Shown here piece by piece: positions 7,406 to 16,350 of a stretch of DNA of 64,000 nt; within the stretch, counting starts at the first letter, position 1; the number at the start of each line of letters is the position of its first letter. Under the pieces are notes generated by a model, which was given only the letters and a program-made list of their open reading frames with translations, did no database searches and was not told where the DNA came from. Where the stretch lies: NCBI GenBank assembly GCA_009699575.1, contig WLNY01000002.1, positions 1 through 64,000 on the forward strand, in the 5' to 3' direction. The DNA comes from Actinomycetota bacterium (GTDB lineage Bacteria > Actinomycetota > Actinomycetes > Nanopelagicales > Nanopelagicaceae). A program made the position numbers and the translations under genes.

Positions 7406-8005
7406 TTATCCCCGTATTGGAAGTGTGACCGGTTTGTAAGAAGGCCGTATTTTTTCAAATTCATCAATTGAATCTGTTTGTTTCAGCGTGAGCCCAATGT
7501 CATCAAGGCCTTCGATGAGACGCCATCGTGAATAATCATCGAGCTCAAATGGCACACAGACATCGCCATAACTAACTGTTCGCGCTTCTAGATCAACAGT
7601 AATGAGAAGAGTTGAATCTTCTTCGATTGCCACCCACAGTGATTCGATTACATCTTGAGGCAATATCACTGTCAACAAGCCACCTTTGAGTGAATTGCCT
7701 CGGAAAATATCTGCGAATCTACTTGAAATGACAATTTTGAAACCATAATTTTGTAGCGCCCACACAGCATGTTCTCGAGATGATCCAGTACCAAAGTCAG
7801 GGCCAGCAACCAAAATTGTTGCGTCACGGAATTTCTCTTGGTTGAGCACGAATTCTGGATCCTTACGCCAGGCAGCGAAGAGGCCATCTTCAAAACCGCT
7901 ACGTGTGACGCGCTTGAGATATACAGCTGGAATTATCTGGTCGGTATCAACGTTGCTTCTGCGAAGCGGAATTGCTGTGCCAACGTGTGTAATAAATTTT
8001 TCCAT
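7406..8005 (-). CDS. leuD: 3-isopropylmalate dehydratase small subunit
   Basis: 199 residues, the usual length. LeuD is the swivelling substrate-recognition subunit of isopropylmalate isomerase, interconverting 2- and 3-isopropylmalate in leucine synthesis. Family signatures are [12 protein letters not shown] near residue 17 and [17 protein letters not shown] near 70. ATG start at 8005. It lies 12 bp downstream of leuC and is followed by a strong terminator. Regulation is expected through the divergent IclR protein at 9465. Confidence 0.96.
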   Translation of the reverse strand: MEKFITHVGTAIPLRRSNVDTDQIIPAVYLKRVTRSGFEDGLFAAWRKDPEFVLNQEKFRDATILVAGPDFGTGSSREHAVWALQNYGFKIVISSRFADIFRGNSLKGGLLTVILPQDVIESLWVAIEEDSTLLITVDLEARTVSYGDVCVPFELDDYSRWRLIEGLDDIGLTLKQTDSIDEFEKIRPSYKPVTLPIRG

Positions 8006-8017
8006 TACTACTCCCTT

Positions 8018-9409
8018 TTACAAATCTGCCGGTGACGAAAGTGTTCCGCGAATTGCGGTTGCTGCAGCCACAAGCGGACTAACAAGGTGTGTGCGACCAC
8101 CTTTACCTTGTCGGCCCTCAAAGTTGCGATTACTAGTCGATGCTGAGCGTTCACCGACAGCTAATTGATCAGGATTCATGCCAAGGCACATTGAACAGCC
8201 AGCATTTCTCCACTCAGCCCCCGCAGCAATGAAAACCTTATCCAGTCCTTCAGATTCTGCCTGTAATCGGACTCGAGCAGAGCCTGGCACGACTAGCATG
8301 CGAAGTGTCGATGATATTTTCTTGCCATCTAGAATTTTTGCAGCTGATCGCAAATCTTCGATACGACCATTCGTGCAGGACCCTAAGAAAACAGTATCTA
8401 TAGCAATCTCTTTCAGAGGCGTTCCTGCAGTCAGACCCATGTAGGCAAGTGCTCGTTCGGCAGCCCCTCGCTCTTCAGGATTTGAAATATCAGCAGGATT
8501 AGGAACGTTTGCGTTAAGAGGTAAACCTTGCGCAGGATTGGTTCCCCATGTAACAAATGGCTCGAGAAGATTTGCATCGATATCAATCTCGACATCAAAT
8601 TGAGCATCAGCATCTGAAAATAGAGTGCTCCAGTATGTCACCGCGGCATCAAAATCCTCAGGTGCATGTGGCTTTGCCTTGATGTACTCATATGTTTTTT
8701 CATCAGGAGCGATGAGACCAGCTCGTGCGCCTGCTTCAATGGACATGTTGCACACAGTCATTCGTGCCTCCATGGACAAAGCACGTATCGCGCTTCCGCG
8801 ATACTCAAGTACGTACCCTTGTCCCCCACCAGTGCCAATTTTTGCAATGATGGCGAGAATAATATCTTTTGCGGTGACACCTGGCTTGAGAGTTCCCTCA
8901 ACATTGATTGCCATCGTCTTTGAGCGGACTAATGGAAGCGTTTGAGTGGCAAGTACATGTTCCACTTCACTTGTTCCAATTCCAAAAGCGAGCGCTCCAA
9001 AAGCTCCGTGTGTTGATGTATGTGAATCTCCGCAAACAATGGTCATTCCTGGTTGCGTCAATCCAAGCTGTGGTCCAACGACGTGCACAATTCCTTGTTC
9101 GGCATCACCGAGTGAATGAATCCGAACGCCAAATTCTTTACAATTTGCACGCAATGTATCCACTTGTAATTTGGATACAGGATCTGCAATAGGTTGATCA
9201 ATATTTTGTGTTGGCACATTGTGATCCTCAGTTGCAATTGTGAGGTCTGGACGACGTACAGGGCGATTGGCCAGGCGCAATCCATCAAATGCCTGAGGGC
9301 TTGTCACTTCATGAATGAGGTGTAGATCTATGTAGAGAAGATCGGGTTCGCCACTGACTTGGCGTACAACATGTTCCTGCCAAATCTTCTCCGCTAAAGT
9401 CTTTCCCAT
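8018..9409 (-). CDS. leuC: 3-isopropylmalate dehydratase large subunit
   Basis: 463 residues from the ATG at 9409, chosen because AAGGAG lies 8 nt upstream and the protein then starts [15 protein letters not shown], matching the family; a GTG at 9418 overlaps the ribosome-binding site. LeuC carries the 4Fe-4S cluster of the aconitase-like isomerase. The cluster cysteines are in GSCTNGR and in [10 protein letters not shown] near the C-terminus. It is first gene of leuCD, divergent from an IclR regulator across 55 bp containing a 19-bp operator-like palindrome. Confidence 0.96.
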   Translation of the reverse strand: MGKTLAEKIWQEHVVRQVSGEPDLLYIDLHLIHEVTSPQAFDGLRLANRPVRRPDLTIATEDHNVPTQNIDQPIADPVSKLQVDTLRANCKEFGVRIHSLGDAEQGIVHVVGPQLGLTQPGMTIVCGDSHTSTHGAFGALAFGIGTSEVEHVLATQTLPLVRSKTMAINVEGTLKPGVTAKDIILAIIAKIGTGGGQGYVLEYRGSAIRALSMEARMTVCNMSIEAGARAGLIAPDEKTYEYIKAKPHAPEDFDAAVTYWSTLFSDADAQFDVEIDIDANLLEPFVTWGTNPAQGLPLNANVPNPADISNPEERGAAERALAYMGLTAGTPLKEIAIDTVFLGSCTNGRIEDLRSAAKILDGKKISSTLRMLVVPGSARVRLQAESEGLDKVFIAAGAEWRNAGCSMCLGMNPDQLAVGERSASTSNRNFEGRQGKGGRTHLVSPLVAAATAIRGTLSSPADL

Positions 9410-9432
9410 CGCATGCACTCCTTCATAGGTGA

Positions 9433-9451
9433 CATCTCATAGAATGAGATG
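9433..9451. promoter_or_regulatory. Operator-like palindrome between leuC and the IclR gene
   Basis: CATCTCAT (9433-9440), AGA, ATGAGATG (9444-9451): perfect 8-bp arms with a 3-bp spacer. It sits 24 bp upstream of leuC and 13 bp upstream of the regulator, the natural place for an autoregulated IclR-type repressor to control both. By analogy with LtbR of Corynebacterium and NdgR of Streptomyces, this is the likely binding site. Assignment rests on position and symmetry only. Confidence 0.6.
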
Positions 9452-9464
9452 CTAATATCACTTC

Positions 9465-10184
9465 GTGGATAGAAAGAATAGCGGAGTCGGCGTCTTAGAT
9501 AAAGCCGTCGGAATTTTAACGACCCTCGAATCCGGTCCGCACTCTTTAGCTGAGTTAGTCGCAGCCACTGGGATTGCCCGCCCAACAGCTCACCGCCTTG
9601 CTGTCGCACTTGAATTTCATCGACTCATCTCTCGCGATCTCACTGGACGATTTATTCTCGGAAAACGTTCGGCAGAGCTTGCCAGCGCCGCTGGCGAAGA
9701 TCGACTCATCGCAGCCGCTGCCCCTGCTTTAAGCGCTCTTCGTGATGCCACGGGTGAAAGCGCTCAACTGTATAGACGACAAGGCGATTTGCGCATATGT
9801 GTAGCGGTAGCAGAGCGTCTCTCAGGACTTCGCGACTCAGTGCCTGTGGGTTCGGCGCTGACAATGCAGGCTGGCTCAGCAGCTCAAATTCTTCTTGCAT
9901 GGGAAGATTCCGAAAAGATTCATCGCGGTGTCACGGGAGCACGTTTTAGCGCGACAGCACTTGCCGCTGACAGGCGACGAGGGTGGGCCCAATCCGTGGG
10001 CGAACGCGAGGCGGGAGTCGCATCTGTTTCAGCTCCTGTGCGCGGGCCCAACGGAAAAGTAATTGCCGCTGTGAGCATCAGTGGCCCTATTGAGCGTTTG
10101 GGCCGCCAGCCTGGACGTATCCATGCAGCTGCAGTAGTTGCCACTGCGGCGCGACTGACGGAATACCTAGCCAAGAATAAATAA
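9465..10184 (+). CDS. IclR-family regulator of leucine biosynthesis (LtbR/NdgR type)
   Basis: 239 residues starting at GTG 9465. An N-terminal winged helix-turn-helix (about residues 8-70, with GIARPTAHRLAVAL as recognition region) is followed by an effector-binding domain with the family glycine-rich segments (VPVGSALTMQAGSAAQ, SVSAPVRGPNGKVI). Divergence from leuCD matches the conserved arrangement of LtbR (Corynebacterium) and NdgR/AreB (Streptomyces), which control leuCD and amino acid genes. The effector here is not known. No clear ribosome-binding site precedes the GTG, so the transcript may be leaderless. Its stop is separated from the convergent recX stop by 1 bp. Confidence 0.88.
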   Translation: MDRKNSGVGVLDKAVGILTTLESGPHSLAELVAATGIARPTAHRLAVALEFHRLISRDLTGRFILGKRSAELASAAGEDRLIAAAAPALSALRDATGESAQLYRRQGDLRICVAVAERLSGLRDSVPVGSALTMQAGSAAQILLAWEDSEKIHRGVTGARFSATALAADRRRGWAQSVGEREAGVASVSAPVRGPNGKVIAAVSISGPIERLGRQPGRIHAAAVVATAARLTEYLAKNK

Positions 10185-10185
10185 A

Positions 10186-10692
10186 TTAAGAAGGTAGTAA
10201 ATCTAGTTCCTTGAGCACTCGTGAGATTGTTGAGAAACCAAAACCCTTACGAGCAAGCAAACTTTGTATACGCCTTATTTGAGTCTCTTGATCAAGTCGT
10301 GACATTGTATTGAGTTTTCGAAAACCCAAATCAAAAGCTGTCCGATATTCACTCTCATCATCGATGCTCTCTAAAGCCAAATCAATACTCTCTTGATCAA
10401 CGCCACGTTGGCGAAGCTCTCCTGCGATTATTCTCTTGGAGAGTTTCTTAGAACGGGTGCGAGATTCGGTCCACGCAACGGCAAATTCTTCATCGTTGAG
10501 TAATCCAGATTCGGTCAGTCGAAAGATTATGGCTGATGCAACATCATCCTCAACTCCGCGCTTCTTGAGATGAGCGAGTAGCTCGCCCTTACTCTTTGCC
10601 CTAGTAACAAGTGCGTTAAGCGCAATTGTGTGGGCAATCGAGTAAGGGTCAGAGCCTTCGCCTCTTTCAACTTTTGCAAAGTCCAGGCTAAT
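10186..10692 (-). CDS. recX: RecX, regulator of RecA, with a non-canonical start codon
   Basis: The frame is open from 10698 to the TAA at 10186 and encodes about 168 residues of a complete three-helix-repeat RecX: DPYSIAHTIALNAL, then LKKRGV, TESGLLNDEEFAVAW, KLSKRIIAGELRQRGV and a final LLARKGFGF. RecX binds RecA filaments and restrains recombination. There is no ATG, GTG or TTG in frame upstream of residue 105, so a normal start would lose more than half of the domain. The best start is ATT at 10692-10690, which shares its first base with the recA stop (TAATT), mimicking the TAATG junctions seen repeatedly in this window; an AGAGG lies 10 nt upstream. CTG at 10686 is the alternative. Confidence 0.85.
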   Translation of the reverse strand: MSLDFAKVERGEGSDPYSIAHTIALNALVTRAKSKGELLAHLKKRGVEDDVASAIIFRLTESGLLNDEEFAVAWTESRTRSKKLSKRIIAGELRQRGVDQESIDLALESIDDESEYRTAFDLGFRKLNTMSRLDQETQIRRIQSLLARKGFGFSTISRVLKELDLLPS

Positions 10693-11765
10693 TAGAAATC
10701 AACCTCTGATGCGGCCTCATCGATAGCTGCAACGAGGGCAGGATCGACCTCGACTGGCGCAAAGTGAGCACGGATCCGTTTTTCAATCTCGTTGGCAAGA
10801 TCTGGATTATCGAGAAGGAATGCTCGGGAGTTCTCTTTGCCTTGGCCAAGTTGATCAGTCTCATATGTGTACCAGGCTCCGGCTTTCTTTACGATTCCCA
10901 CTTCAACACCTAAGTCAATGAGAGAGCCTTCGCGTGAGATGCCTGTGCCATAAATAATGTCAAACTCTGCTTGCTTAAACGGTGGCGCCATCTTGTTCTT
11001 GACAACTTTGACGCGAGTTCGGTTACCGACTGCTTCTTGTCCATCTTTGAGAGTTTCAATTCGTCGGATATCTAAACGAACAGATGCATAAAACTTGAGT
11101 GCTTTACCACCGGTTGTTGTTTCTGGAGATCCAAAGAAAACACCAATTTTTTCACGTAACTGATTAATGAAGATTGCAGTTGTTTTCGATTGATGTAGCG
11201 CTCCTGTGATTTTACGAAGTGCTTGCGACATTAAACGAGCCTGAAGACCCATATGAGAATCTCCCATTTCGCCCTCTATTTCAGCGCGAGGAACAAGTGC
11301 TGCAACCGAGTCAACAACAACGAGATCAAGAGCTCCGGAACGAATTAACATGTCCATAATTTCTAACGCCTGCTCACCTGTATCTGGCTGTGAAACAAGT
11401 AGTGCATCAATATCGACACCCAACTTCTTCGCGTACTCTGCATCGAAAGCGTGCTCTGCATCTATGAATGCGCAGATACCACCTGCCTTTTGAGCATTAG
11501 CAATCGCGTGCAAAGTGAGTGTTGTTTTACCTGAGGATTCCGGTCCGTAGATTTCTACGATACGTCCACGTGGAAGTCCGCCTATGCCCAGTGCGATATC
11601 TAAGGCAATAGAACCTGTTGGAATTACTTCAATGACTTGATTTTGACGATCACTCATCTTCATTACCGAGCCTTTGCCAAACTGACGTTCAATCTGGGCA
11701 AGGGCGGTGTCGAGGGCTTTAGCCTTATCGGATGTTGCTTTTTCGGTAGCTTTATCTGTAGCCAC
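10692..11765 (-). CDS. recA: Recombinase RecA
   Basis: 357 residues, starting at GTG 11765 behind AAGGA. RecA forms filaments on single-stranded DNA, catalyses strand exchange and triggers LexA self-cleavage. The Walker A motif GPESSGKT is at 74-81, the L2-type segment [16 protein letters not shown] is intact, and no intein is present. It is followed directly by recX. Upstream lies an SOS-type promoter (11901-11926) and a leader of roughly 130 nt with several hairpins, unusually long for this compact genome. Confidence 0.98.
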   Translation of the reverse strand: MATDKATEKATSDKAKALDTALAQIERQFGKGSVMKMSDRQNQVIEVIPTGSIALDIALGIGGLPRGRIVEIYGPESSGKTTLTLHAIANAQKAGGICAFIDAEHAFDAEYAKKLGVDIDALLVSQPDTGEQALEIMDMLIRSGALDLVVVDSVAALVPRAEIEGEMGDSHMGLQARLMSQALRKITGALHQSKTTAIFINQLREKIGVFFGSPETTTGGKALKFYASVRLDIRRIETLKDGQEAVGNRTRVKVVKNKMAPPFKQAEFDIIYGTGISREGSLIDLGVEVGIVKKAGAWYTYETDQLGQGKENSRAFLLDNPDLANEIEKRIRAHFAPVEVDPALVAAIDEAASEVDF

Positions 11766-11782
11766 TTTTTTCCTTTCGATTA

Positions 11783-11894
11783 AACGTCCTACGACGTTAG
11801 GTGTCGGTCCAGAAGGTACGGAACCCCACCGACGGCCCGTGCAGACTTAGTCAAAGCCTGTGGGCGGAAGGTGGAACCGCTCTGGTTGTACAGG
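11783..11894 (-). promoter_or_regulatory. Long structured recA 5' leader
   Basis: If transcription starts about 7 nt past the -10 at 11901-11906, the recA mRNA carries a leader of about 130 nt. Visible stems include AACGTC/GACGTT (11783-11798) and GTCGGT/ACCGAC (11803-11808 with 11828-11833). The stretch is noticeably richer in G and C than its surroundings. No tRNA-like or known ncRNA signature was recognised. Whether it regulates is unknown. Confidence 0.35.
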
Positions 11895-11900
11895 GGTTAG

Positions 11901-11926
11901 AGTATACGAACAGGTGTTCGAACACC
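11901..11926 (-). promoter_or_regulatory. recA promoter with LexA (SOS) box
   Basis: CGAACAGGTGTTCG (11907-11920) is an exact match to the Gram-positive/actinobacterial SOS box form CGAAC-N4-GTTCG. It abuts a -10 hexamer TATACT on the minus strand (11906-11901). A second palindrome, GGTGTTCGAACACC (11913-11926), overlaps it by eight bases. LexA binding would block the recA promoter until DNA damage. Confidence 0.8.
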
Positions 11927-11960
11927 AGATACATAGGGCCCGACACGCCGGATTACCTAG

Positions 11961-11984
11961 AGCCCCTAGTAGCGAAAGGGGGCT
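11961..11984 (-). terminator. GC-rich hairpin over the DUF3046 stop codon
   Basis: AGCCCC (11961-11966) pairs with GGGGCT (11979-11984). It spans the stop of the DUF3046 gene and precedes the recA promoter. There is no T-tract, so it is at best a weak or factor-assisted terminator. Confidence 0.3.
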
Positions 11985-12166
11985 GTCTGATCGGGATGAG
12001 CCCTGCATAAGGCTCGCCAGATCTCCTGAGCCTCAAATCCAGCCGCTAGGGCTTCATTGACGCTCCTGCTGCCTAATTCAGAGATAGCGATATCACTGGA
12101 AAAAGAAGTCGCCCATTCTGCGCCGAAACTTAGAACGATTCGTTCTCGAAGGTCTGAAATTCTCAT
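11966..12166 (-). CDS. DUF3046 family protein
   Basis: 66 residues, ATG start at 12166. The sequence follows the DUF3046 pattern: MRISDLRERI at the start, an FGAEWATSFSSD segment, ISELGSRSVNEALAAG in the centre and EIWRALC before a short tail. This family is small, soluble, almost confined to Actinobacteria, and conserved beside recA/recX, but no function is established. Here it lies between tetR and recA, 9 bp after the TetR stop, so it is probably co-transcribed with the upstream regulator genes. Confidence 0.85.
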   Translation of the reverse strand: MRISDLRERIVLSFGAEWATSFSSDIAISELGSRSVNEALAAGFEAQEIWRALCRAHPDQTAPFRY

Positions 12167-12175
12167 ATACGGTGG

Positions 12176-12691
12176 CTAAAAGAGTGTGCGTTCGACAAGA
12201 AAGGCGGCCTGCTCACGTGAATCCTTCGCCGAGAGAGGGTGGAGAAATTGGCCCATCAACCAGACCAATGCAAGGTCGGCACCTGTTTGATTATTCATTG
12301 TTGTGAGCAAAAAGGAATCAATCGCTGACCAAATTCGATCACTTGTTCGTTGCGTCAATGAAACGAGTAGCGCCCCGTCATGTTGGCGCATAGCAGCAAG
12401 AGCACGATCTTGAGATATTTGAATTGAGAGAAATTCTAAAATATCTGCAGGTGTACCTGTGGAGTTTTCGAAGACTCGAACTACTTCAGACGCAACAAGA
12501 GCGTATAAAACAGCCTCTTTATCACGGTAATGGTTATACAGAGTTGCGCGAGATACCTGGGAAAGGTCAGCAATTTCAATCATGTTGACGTTGCTCACGC
12601 CATGCAATGCGATGAGATCTTTAGCTGCTCTAAGTAGCGCCGATTCTGTGCGACGTGCAGTTGCGCCCTGCTTGGCATACCCCTGGGACAA
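12176..12691 (-). CDS. TetR-family transcriptional regulator
   Basis: 171 residues from a TTG at 12691, the only in-frame start near the N-terminus; it lies 4 bp after the clgR stop and has no obvious ribosome-binding site, so coupling is likely. The N-terminal TetR helix-turn-helix is clear (AAKDLIALHGVSNVNMIEIADLSQVSRATLYNHYRDKEAVLYAL in outline, about residues 22-65). The C-terminal ligand domain is short and unrecognised. Target and ligand are unknown. Its place in the clgR-recA neighbourhood hints at stress-related control, which is inference. Confidence 0.85.
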   Translation of the reverse strand: MSQGYAKQGATARRTESALLRAAKDLIALHGVSNVNMIEIADLSQVSRATLYNHYRDKEAVLYALVASEVVRVFENSTGTPADILEFLSIQISQDRALAAMRQHDGALLVSLTQRTSDRIWSAIDSFLLTTMNNQTGADLALVWLMGQFLHPLSAKDSREQAAFLVERTLF

Positions 12692-12695
12692 GTGT

Positions 12696-12959
12696 TTAGG
12701 CTGCGTCTACGACGGAGAGCGTTGCGCCTTCAGTAGATTTAATTTCCAGTGCCACATCACTCATGAGAATTGAAAGTGAGAGGCCAAGTGCGTTGCAAAT
12801 TGAATTTAGTAACTCTGATGATGCTTCTTTTTGTCCACGTTCAACTTCAGATAAATAACCTAGAGAGACTCGAGCGTCGCGAGCAACATCTCGAAGTGTC
12901 CGCGACTGGCTTGTGCGAGCCAAGCGAAGTACGCGTCCTACTGCTTCTCGTAACAACAT
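12696..12959 (-). CDS. clgR: ClgR-type XRE transcriptional regulator
   Basis: 87 residues, ATG at 12959. A single XRE helix-turn-helix carries the hallmark [20 protein letters not shown] run (near 30-49) shared by ClgR of Streptomyces, Corynebacterium and Mycobacterium. That regulator activates clpP/clpC protease and other stress genes. The order pgsA-cinA-clgR towards recA matches the mycobacterial arrangement, supporting orthology. The unstable C-terminus typical of ClgR (ending in Ala-Ala, a Clp degron) is present here as VVDAA. Confidence 0.9.
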   Translation of the reverse strand: MLLREAVGRVLRLARTSQSRTLRDVARDARVSLGYLSEVERGQKEASSELLNSICNALGLSLSILMSDVALEIKSTEGATLSVVDAA

Positions 12960-12979
12960 TCCCGACGCCCCTTTCGCGT

Positions 12980-13474
12980 TTATGGTTTTCGATGCCTAAG
13001 GATACGCGCAAAAGTGGCAATTGCGCTGGCTACGGTGGCGTTTCGCACAATTTCACGCTCACCTTCTAATGAAAGTTCAATTACCTGATTAACAGGTCCA
13101 GCCACGGCAACCCACACCGTACCTGCGCCTACTCCCCCTGATGGTCCAGGGCCAGCAACTCCAGTAGTTGCTATTGCCCAGGTCGTGTTAAAAGTGCGTA
13201 GCGCCCCCTGCGCCATTGCAATTGCCACCTCTTCGCTCACTACGTTTTTCTCGTCGATAAGCGATGGTGGAACTAGTAAAAACTTCTCTTTCACTTCGCG
13301 GGTGTAGGCGCTGATACCACCTAGAAAAACATGTGACGCTCCCGGAACGCTAGTAATCGCCGAACTCAAGGCACCGCCTGTGAGTGATTCCGCCGTTGAT
13401 AGAGTCTCTTCGCAATGGCGTAGATTTTCAATTATTTCTCGCACGAGAGAAATTGAATCAGGAGCAAGTGACAC
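12980..13474 (-). CDS. cinA: Nicotinamide-nucleotide amidohydrolase (CinA C-terminal domain, PncC)
   Basis: 164 residues starting at GTG 13474, five bases after a perfect AGGAGG. It contains only the CinA C-terminal amidase domain: [11 protein letters not shown] near residue 25 and [10 protein letters not shown] near 105. It deamidates NMN to nicotinate mononucleotide in NAD salvage. The N-terminal MoaB-like domain of longer CinA proteins is absent, as is common in actinobacteria. It lies between pgsA and clgR in a conserved order. Confidence 0.92.
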   Translation of the reverse strand: MSLAPDSISLVREIIENLRHCEETLSTAESLTGGALSSAITSVPGASHVFLGGISAYTREVKEKFLLVPPSLIDEKNVVSEEVAIAMAQGALRTFNTTWAIATTGVAGPGPSGGVGAGTVWVAVAGPVNQVIELSLEGEREIVRNATVASAIATFARILRHRKP

Positions 13475-13503
13475 GTACGCCTCCTATTTCTAATTCGATG
13501 GCA

Positions 13504-14052
13504 TTAGCGCGCCGGTGAAACTAATGCCGATCGTACATAGTAGAAGCCCGTGACGATAGTTAAAGTTATTGCTACGAGCATAAATGAGGTTCTAAACCAA
13601 TAAGCCCCTTCCCCCAGTGGCAAGACATAGAAACCCACACCGAAGCCTTGGAAGAAAGCTTTAATTTTGCCGCCTTTATTGGCAGGAATCACTCCTCGCT
13701 TAATTACTGCAAGTCGGAAAAGTGTGACGCCAATTTCACGACTCATAATTACAATAGTCATCCACCATGGAAGTCTTCCGAGAATGGACAAGGAAATCAT
13801 GGCAGTTCCAATCATCGCCTTATCTGCAATTGGGTCAAGAAATTTTCCTAATTCAGTAACGGCATTTCTGCTTCGTGCCAAATTTCCGTCAAGGATGTCG
13901 CTAAGCCCGAGAACGAAAAAAATACACCATGAGAAAATCTGCCAATTAAAGTCATCTCCCCCATTATGAAATAACGCCAACGCCCCAAATGGCAAGAGCG
14001 CGATTCGTCCAACCGTTATGAAATTGGGCGTAATAAATCGTGGCATTTTCAT
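13504..14052 (-). CDS. pgsA: CDP-diacylglycerol--glycerol-3-phosphate 3-phosphatidyltransferase
   Basis: 182 residues, an integral membrane protein. It has the CDP-alcohol phosphotransferase motif D-x2-DG-x2-AR-x8-G-x3-D-x3-D, visible as [13 protein letters not shown] followed by [12 protein letters not shown] (about residues 50-78). It makes phosphatidylglycerol phosphate, the precursor of phosphatidylglycerol and cardiolipin. The ATG overlaps the rimO stop (ATGA, 4 bp). Related actinobacterial phosphatidyltransferases share the motif, so pgsA rests partly on the pgsA-cinA-clgR context. Confidence 0.9.
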   Translation of the reverse strand: MKMPRFITPNFITVGRIALLPFGALALFHNGGDDFNWQIFSWCIFFVLGLSDILDGNLARSRNAVTELGKFLDPIADKAMIGTAMISLSILGRLPWWMTIVIMSREIGVTLFRLAVIKRGVIPANKGGKIKAFFQGFGVGFYVLPLGEGAYWFRTSFMLVAITLTIVTGFYYVRSALVSPAR

Positions 14053-15440
14053 ATCGTACGAGCCACTAAATCAGCACCAATTGATTCGATAACAACTCCT
14101 TCAACGTATTGTCCAACTGTGAAGGAAGTACCCACAAAGGAAGTGGTTCCATCTACCTCAGGGCCTTGATGGGCAGCGCGCCCTTCTTGAAGTTCTTCAT
14201 CTTCAATCAAAACCCTCACCGTATCGCCAATGCGTGACTGAGCCTTTTGAGTCACCATTTCATCAGCAAGAGATGAGAGTGATTCAACACGTTGACGAAT
14301 AACCTCTTCATCCACTTTATCGTCATGGTCTAATGCTTCGGTATTGTCTTCATCTGAATAGCCGAAAATACCGATTGCATCTAGTTTGGCTCGTGTAATG
14401 AATTGAGCAAGGTCATCAAAATCTTCTTGAGTTTCACCTGGGAAGCCAACAATAAAATTCGAACGAATTCCGGCTTCTGGATCAAGTGCCCGAATCTGAG
14501 TTATCAGATGTAAAAACTTCTCGCTATCACCAAAACGTCGCATACGTCGCAGCACGCTTGGACTCGTGTGTTGAAAAGAGAGGTCAAAATAAGAAGCTAC
14601 TTTCTGAGTTTCCACCATTGCTTGCAGCAATGAAGGACGCATTTCTGCAGGTTGCAGATATGAAAGTCGAACTCTTTCGATGCCATCTATTGCTGCAATT
14701 TCGGGCAGGATCGTTTCCATCAAACGCAAATCCCCTAAGTCTTTTCCATAGGAGGTTGTATTCTCGCTGACGAGGAATAACTCAGTAACTCCATTAGCTG
14801 CAAGCCAAGCCGCTTCATCTAAAATCTCAGTAGGTCGTCTCGATACAAATGATCCACGGAAATAGGGAATCGCACAAAAAGAACAACGGCGATCACATCC
14901 TGATGCAATTTTTAACGGAGCCCAAGGTGCATTCCCTAATCGCTTTCGGAAAACTGAGCCCCCTGCGCCATTTATCGGCGTAAATTGGGCATCTCGAACT
15001 TCGGCACGATCTGCTGGAGCAATGGGAAGAAGTGCGCGCCTATCTCGTGGGACATGTGGGGTGTGCGATTGACCAGAAACAATTGAGGCTAATCGCGCTG
15101 AGATATCTTTGTAGTCATCAAAACCTAATATCGCATCTGCTTCAGGAAGTGCTTGGGCTAGTTCATTTCCATATCGCTCCGCCATGCAACCCACAGCTAC
15201 TACTGCGCGAGTGACTCCGTGTCCCTTCAAAGAATTTGCCTCAAGGAGCGCGTCAACGGAATCTTTTTTCGCCGACTCTATAAACCCACATGTATTTACA
15301 AGTGCAACTTCTGCCTTGTCTACATCATCTACAAGAATCCAACCATCAGCTGCTAAGCGACCAGCAAGCTCTTCCGAGTCGACATCATTGCGGGCGCATC
15401 CCAAGGTGACAATTGCAACTGTGCGGCTCATTGGAGTCAT
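14049..15440 (-). CDS. rimO: Ribosomal protein uS12 methylthiotransferase
   Basis: 463 residues. It has the three-part MiaB/RimO architecture: an N-terminal UPF0004 domain ([13 protein letters not shown] near residue 12), a radical-SAM core with the cluster motif [11 protein letters not shown] (CxxxCxxC, near 185), and a C-terminal TRAM domain. RimO adds a methylthio group to Asp in ribosomal protein S12. The CARND cysteine context supports RimO over the tRNA enzyme MiaB. ATG at 15440 with GAAGG upstream. It overlaps pgsA by 4 bp. Confidence 0.93.
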   Translation of the reverse strand: MTPMSRTVAIVTLGCARNDVDSEELAGRLAADGWILVDDVDKAEVALVNTCGFIESAKKDSVDALLEANSLKGHGVTRAVVAVGCMAERYGNELAQALPEADAILGFDDYKDISARLASIVSGQSHTPHVPRDRRALLPIAPADRAEVRDAQFTPINGAGGSVFRKRLGNAPWAPLKIASGCDRRCSFCAIPYFRGSFVSRRPTEILDEAAWLAANGVTELFLVSENTTSYGKDLGDLRLMETILPEIAAIDGIERVRLSYLQPAEMRPSLLQAMVETQKVASYFDLSFQHTSPSVLRRMRRFGDSEKFLHLITQIRALDPEAGIRSNFIVGFPGETQEDFDDLAQFITRAKLDAIGIFGYSDEDNTEALDHDDKVDEEVIRQRVESLSSLADEMVTQKAQSRIGDTVRVLIEDEELQEGRAAHQGPEVDGTTSFVGTSFTVGQYVEGVVIESIGADLVARTI

Positions 15441-15462
15441 GGTACAGCCTTCGGTGCGTTAT

Positions 15463-16224
15463 TTATGAATTGGCGTCGTATGAGACACTGACAACTTCGC
15501 CTTGCGCGCCAAGTGGCTCAACCGGATTTCCATTGACCACAATTTCTAGCACACCAGCATTTCCAACCTTCATATTAATAGCATCACTCGCTCGAAAATA
15601 GAGAGTACGTCCATCTCGGACTTGACCACTGTATAAAGTGGTGCCGCTGGAATCTGAAACAAATAACCAAGATGCACCACCCATCGCAGTAACATCTACA
15701 CTGACGCCAGTTCCGGATGAATAAGTATTCGTAGGTGCAGGGATGCTGGGGTCACTTGATGGAGAACTAGTCGGAGAGCCCGAAGTGGATGCGGAAGGTT
15801 CTTTTGTAATAACTACCGTGGGCTTGCCATCAGATTTAGACGAGAGATTTGATATCGTCACTTGGGTAATACCAACAATCACAATTGCTGAAATAGAAAT
15901 AGTGATGAGTTTTCGCCAAGATAAACTTTTTCGAATTTCAGTTTGAAAAGTTGCGCTATTTTCAGCCAACATGTCATAAATTGGTCGTTTCGCAACGGAA
16001 TGTTCTTGATCAAATATCTCTAAAAGTACTTTCGGATTGAGGTTAACTTTTGCCGCAATATTTCTTATGTGACCACGCGCGTAGGTTTCTCCACCACAAT
16101 TTCGAAAATTATCATTTTCAATTTCACGTAGCAAGGTGGGCCTAATGCTTGTCTTCTCTGCGAGATCATCAATAGACAAAGCAGCATCAGTGCGTGCTTG
16201 TCGTATCATCGAACCTAATGACAT
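15463..16224 (-). CDS. RodZ-like membrane protein (HTH, transmembrane helix, DUF4115)
   Basis: 253 residues. The N-terminal cytoplasmic helix-turn-helix (about 1-70, typical SIDDLAEKTSIRPTLLREIE) is followed by a single membrane helix (about 105-125). Next comes a Ser/Pro/Thr-rich linker near 140-170, then an extracytoplasmic DUF4115 beta domain. This is the RodZ layout, where the protein links MreB to the cell-wall elongation complex. In actinobacteria the role is less clear, and nothing in the window tells whether MreB is present. It sits between ftsK and rimO. Confidence 0.82.
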   Translation of the reverse strand: MSLGSMIRQARTDAALSIDDLAEKTSIRPTLLREIENDNFRNCGGETYARGHIRNIAAKVNLNPKVLLEIFDQEHSVAKRPIYDMLAENSATFQTEIRKSLSWRKLITISISAIVIVGITQVTISNLSSKSDGKPTVVITKEPSASTSGSPTSSPSSDPSIPAPTNTYSSGTGVSVDVTAMGGASWLFVSDSSGTTLYSGQVRDGRTLYFRASDAINMKVGNAGVLEIVVNGNPVEPLGAQGEVVSVSYDANS

Positions 16225-16350
16225 GAGACCTCACTCGATTGCCGAATGGCGTATTTATAACGAAATACTAACGCCTCGTGAGGCCAAGGGGTAGCCCAGC
16301 CGTATGAACAATTGGAGTTATCCCCAAAATGAAGAGGTAAACCCTCGAAC

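Noticed and set aside
10186..10380. Short 64-residue gene with TTG start
   Set aside because: It is only the C-terminal part of recX; the frame continues upstream with family-like sequence and no stop.
11790..11900. Possible tRNA or small ncRNA in the recA leader
   Set aside because: No T-loop consensus, acceptor stem or known ncRNA signature; better described as leader.
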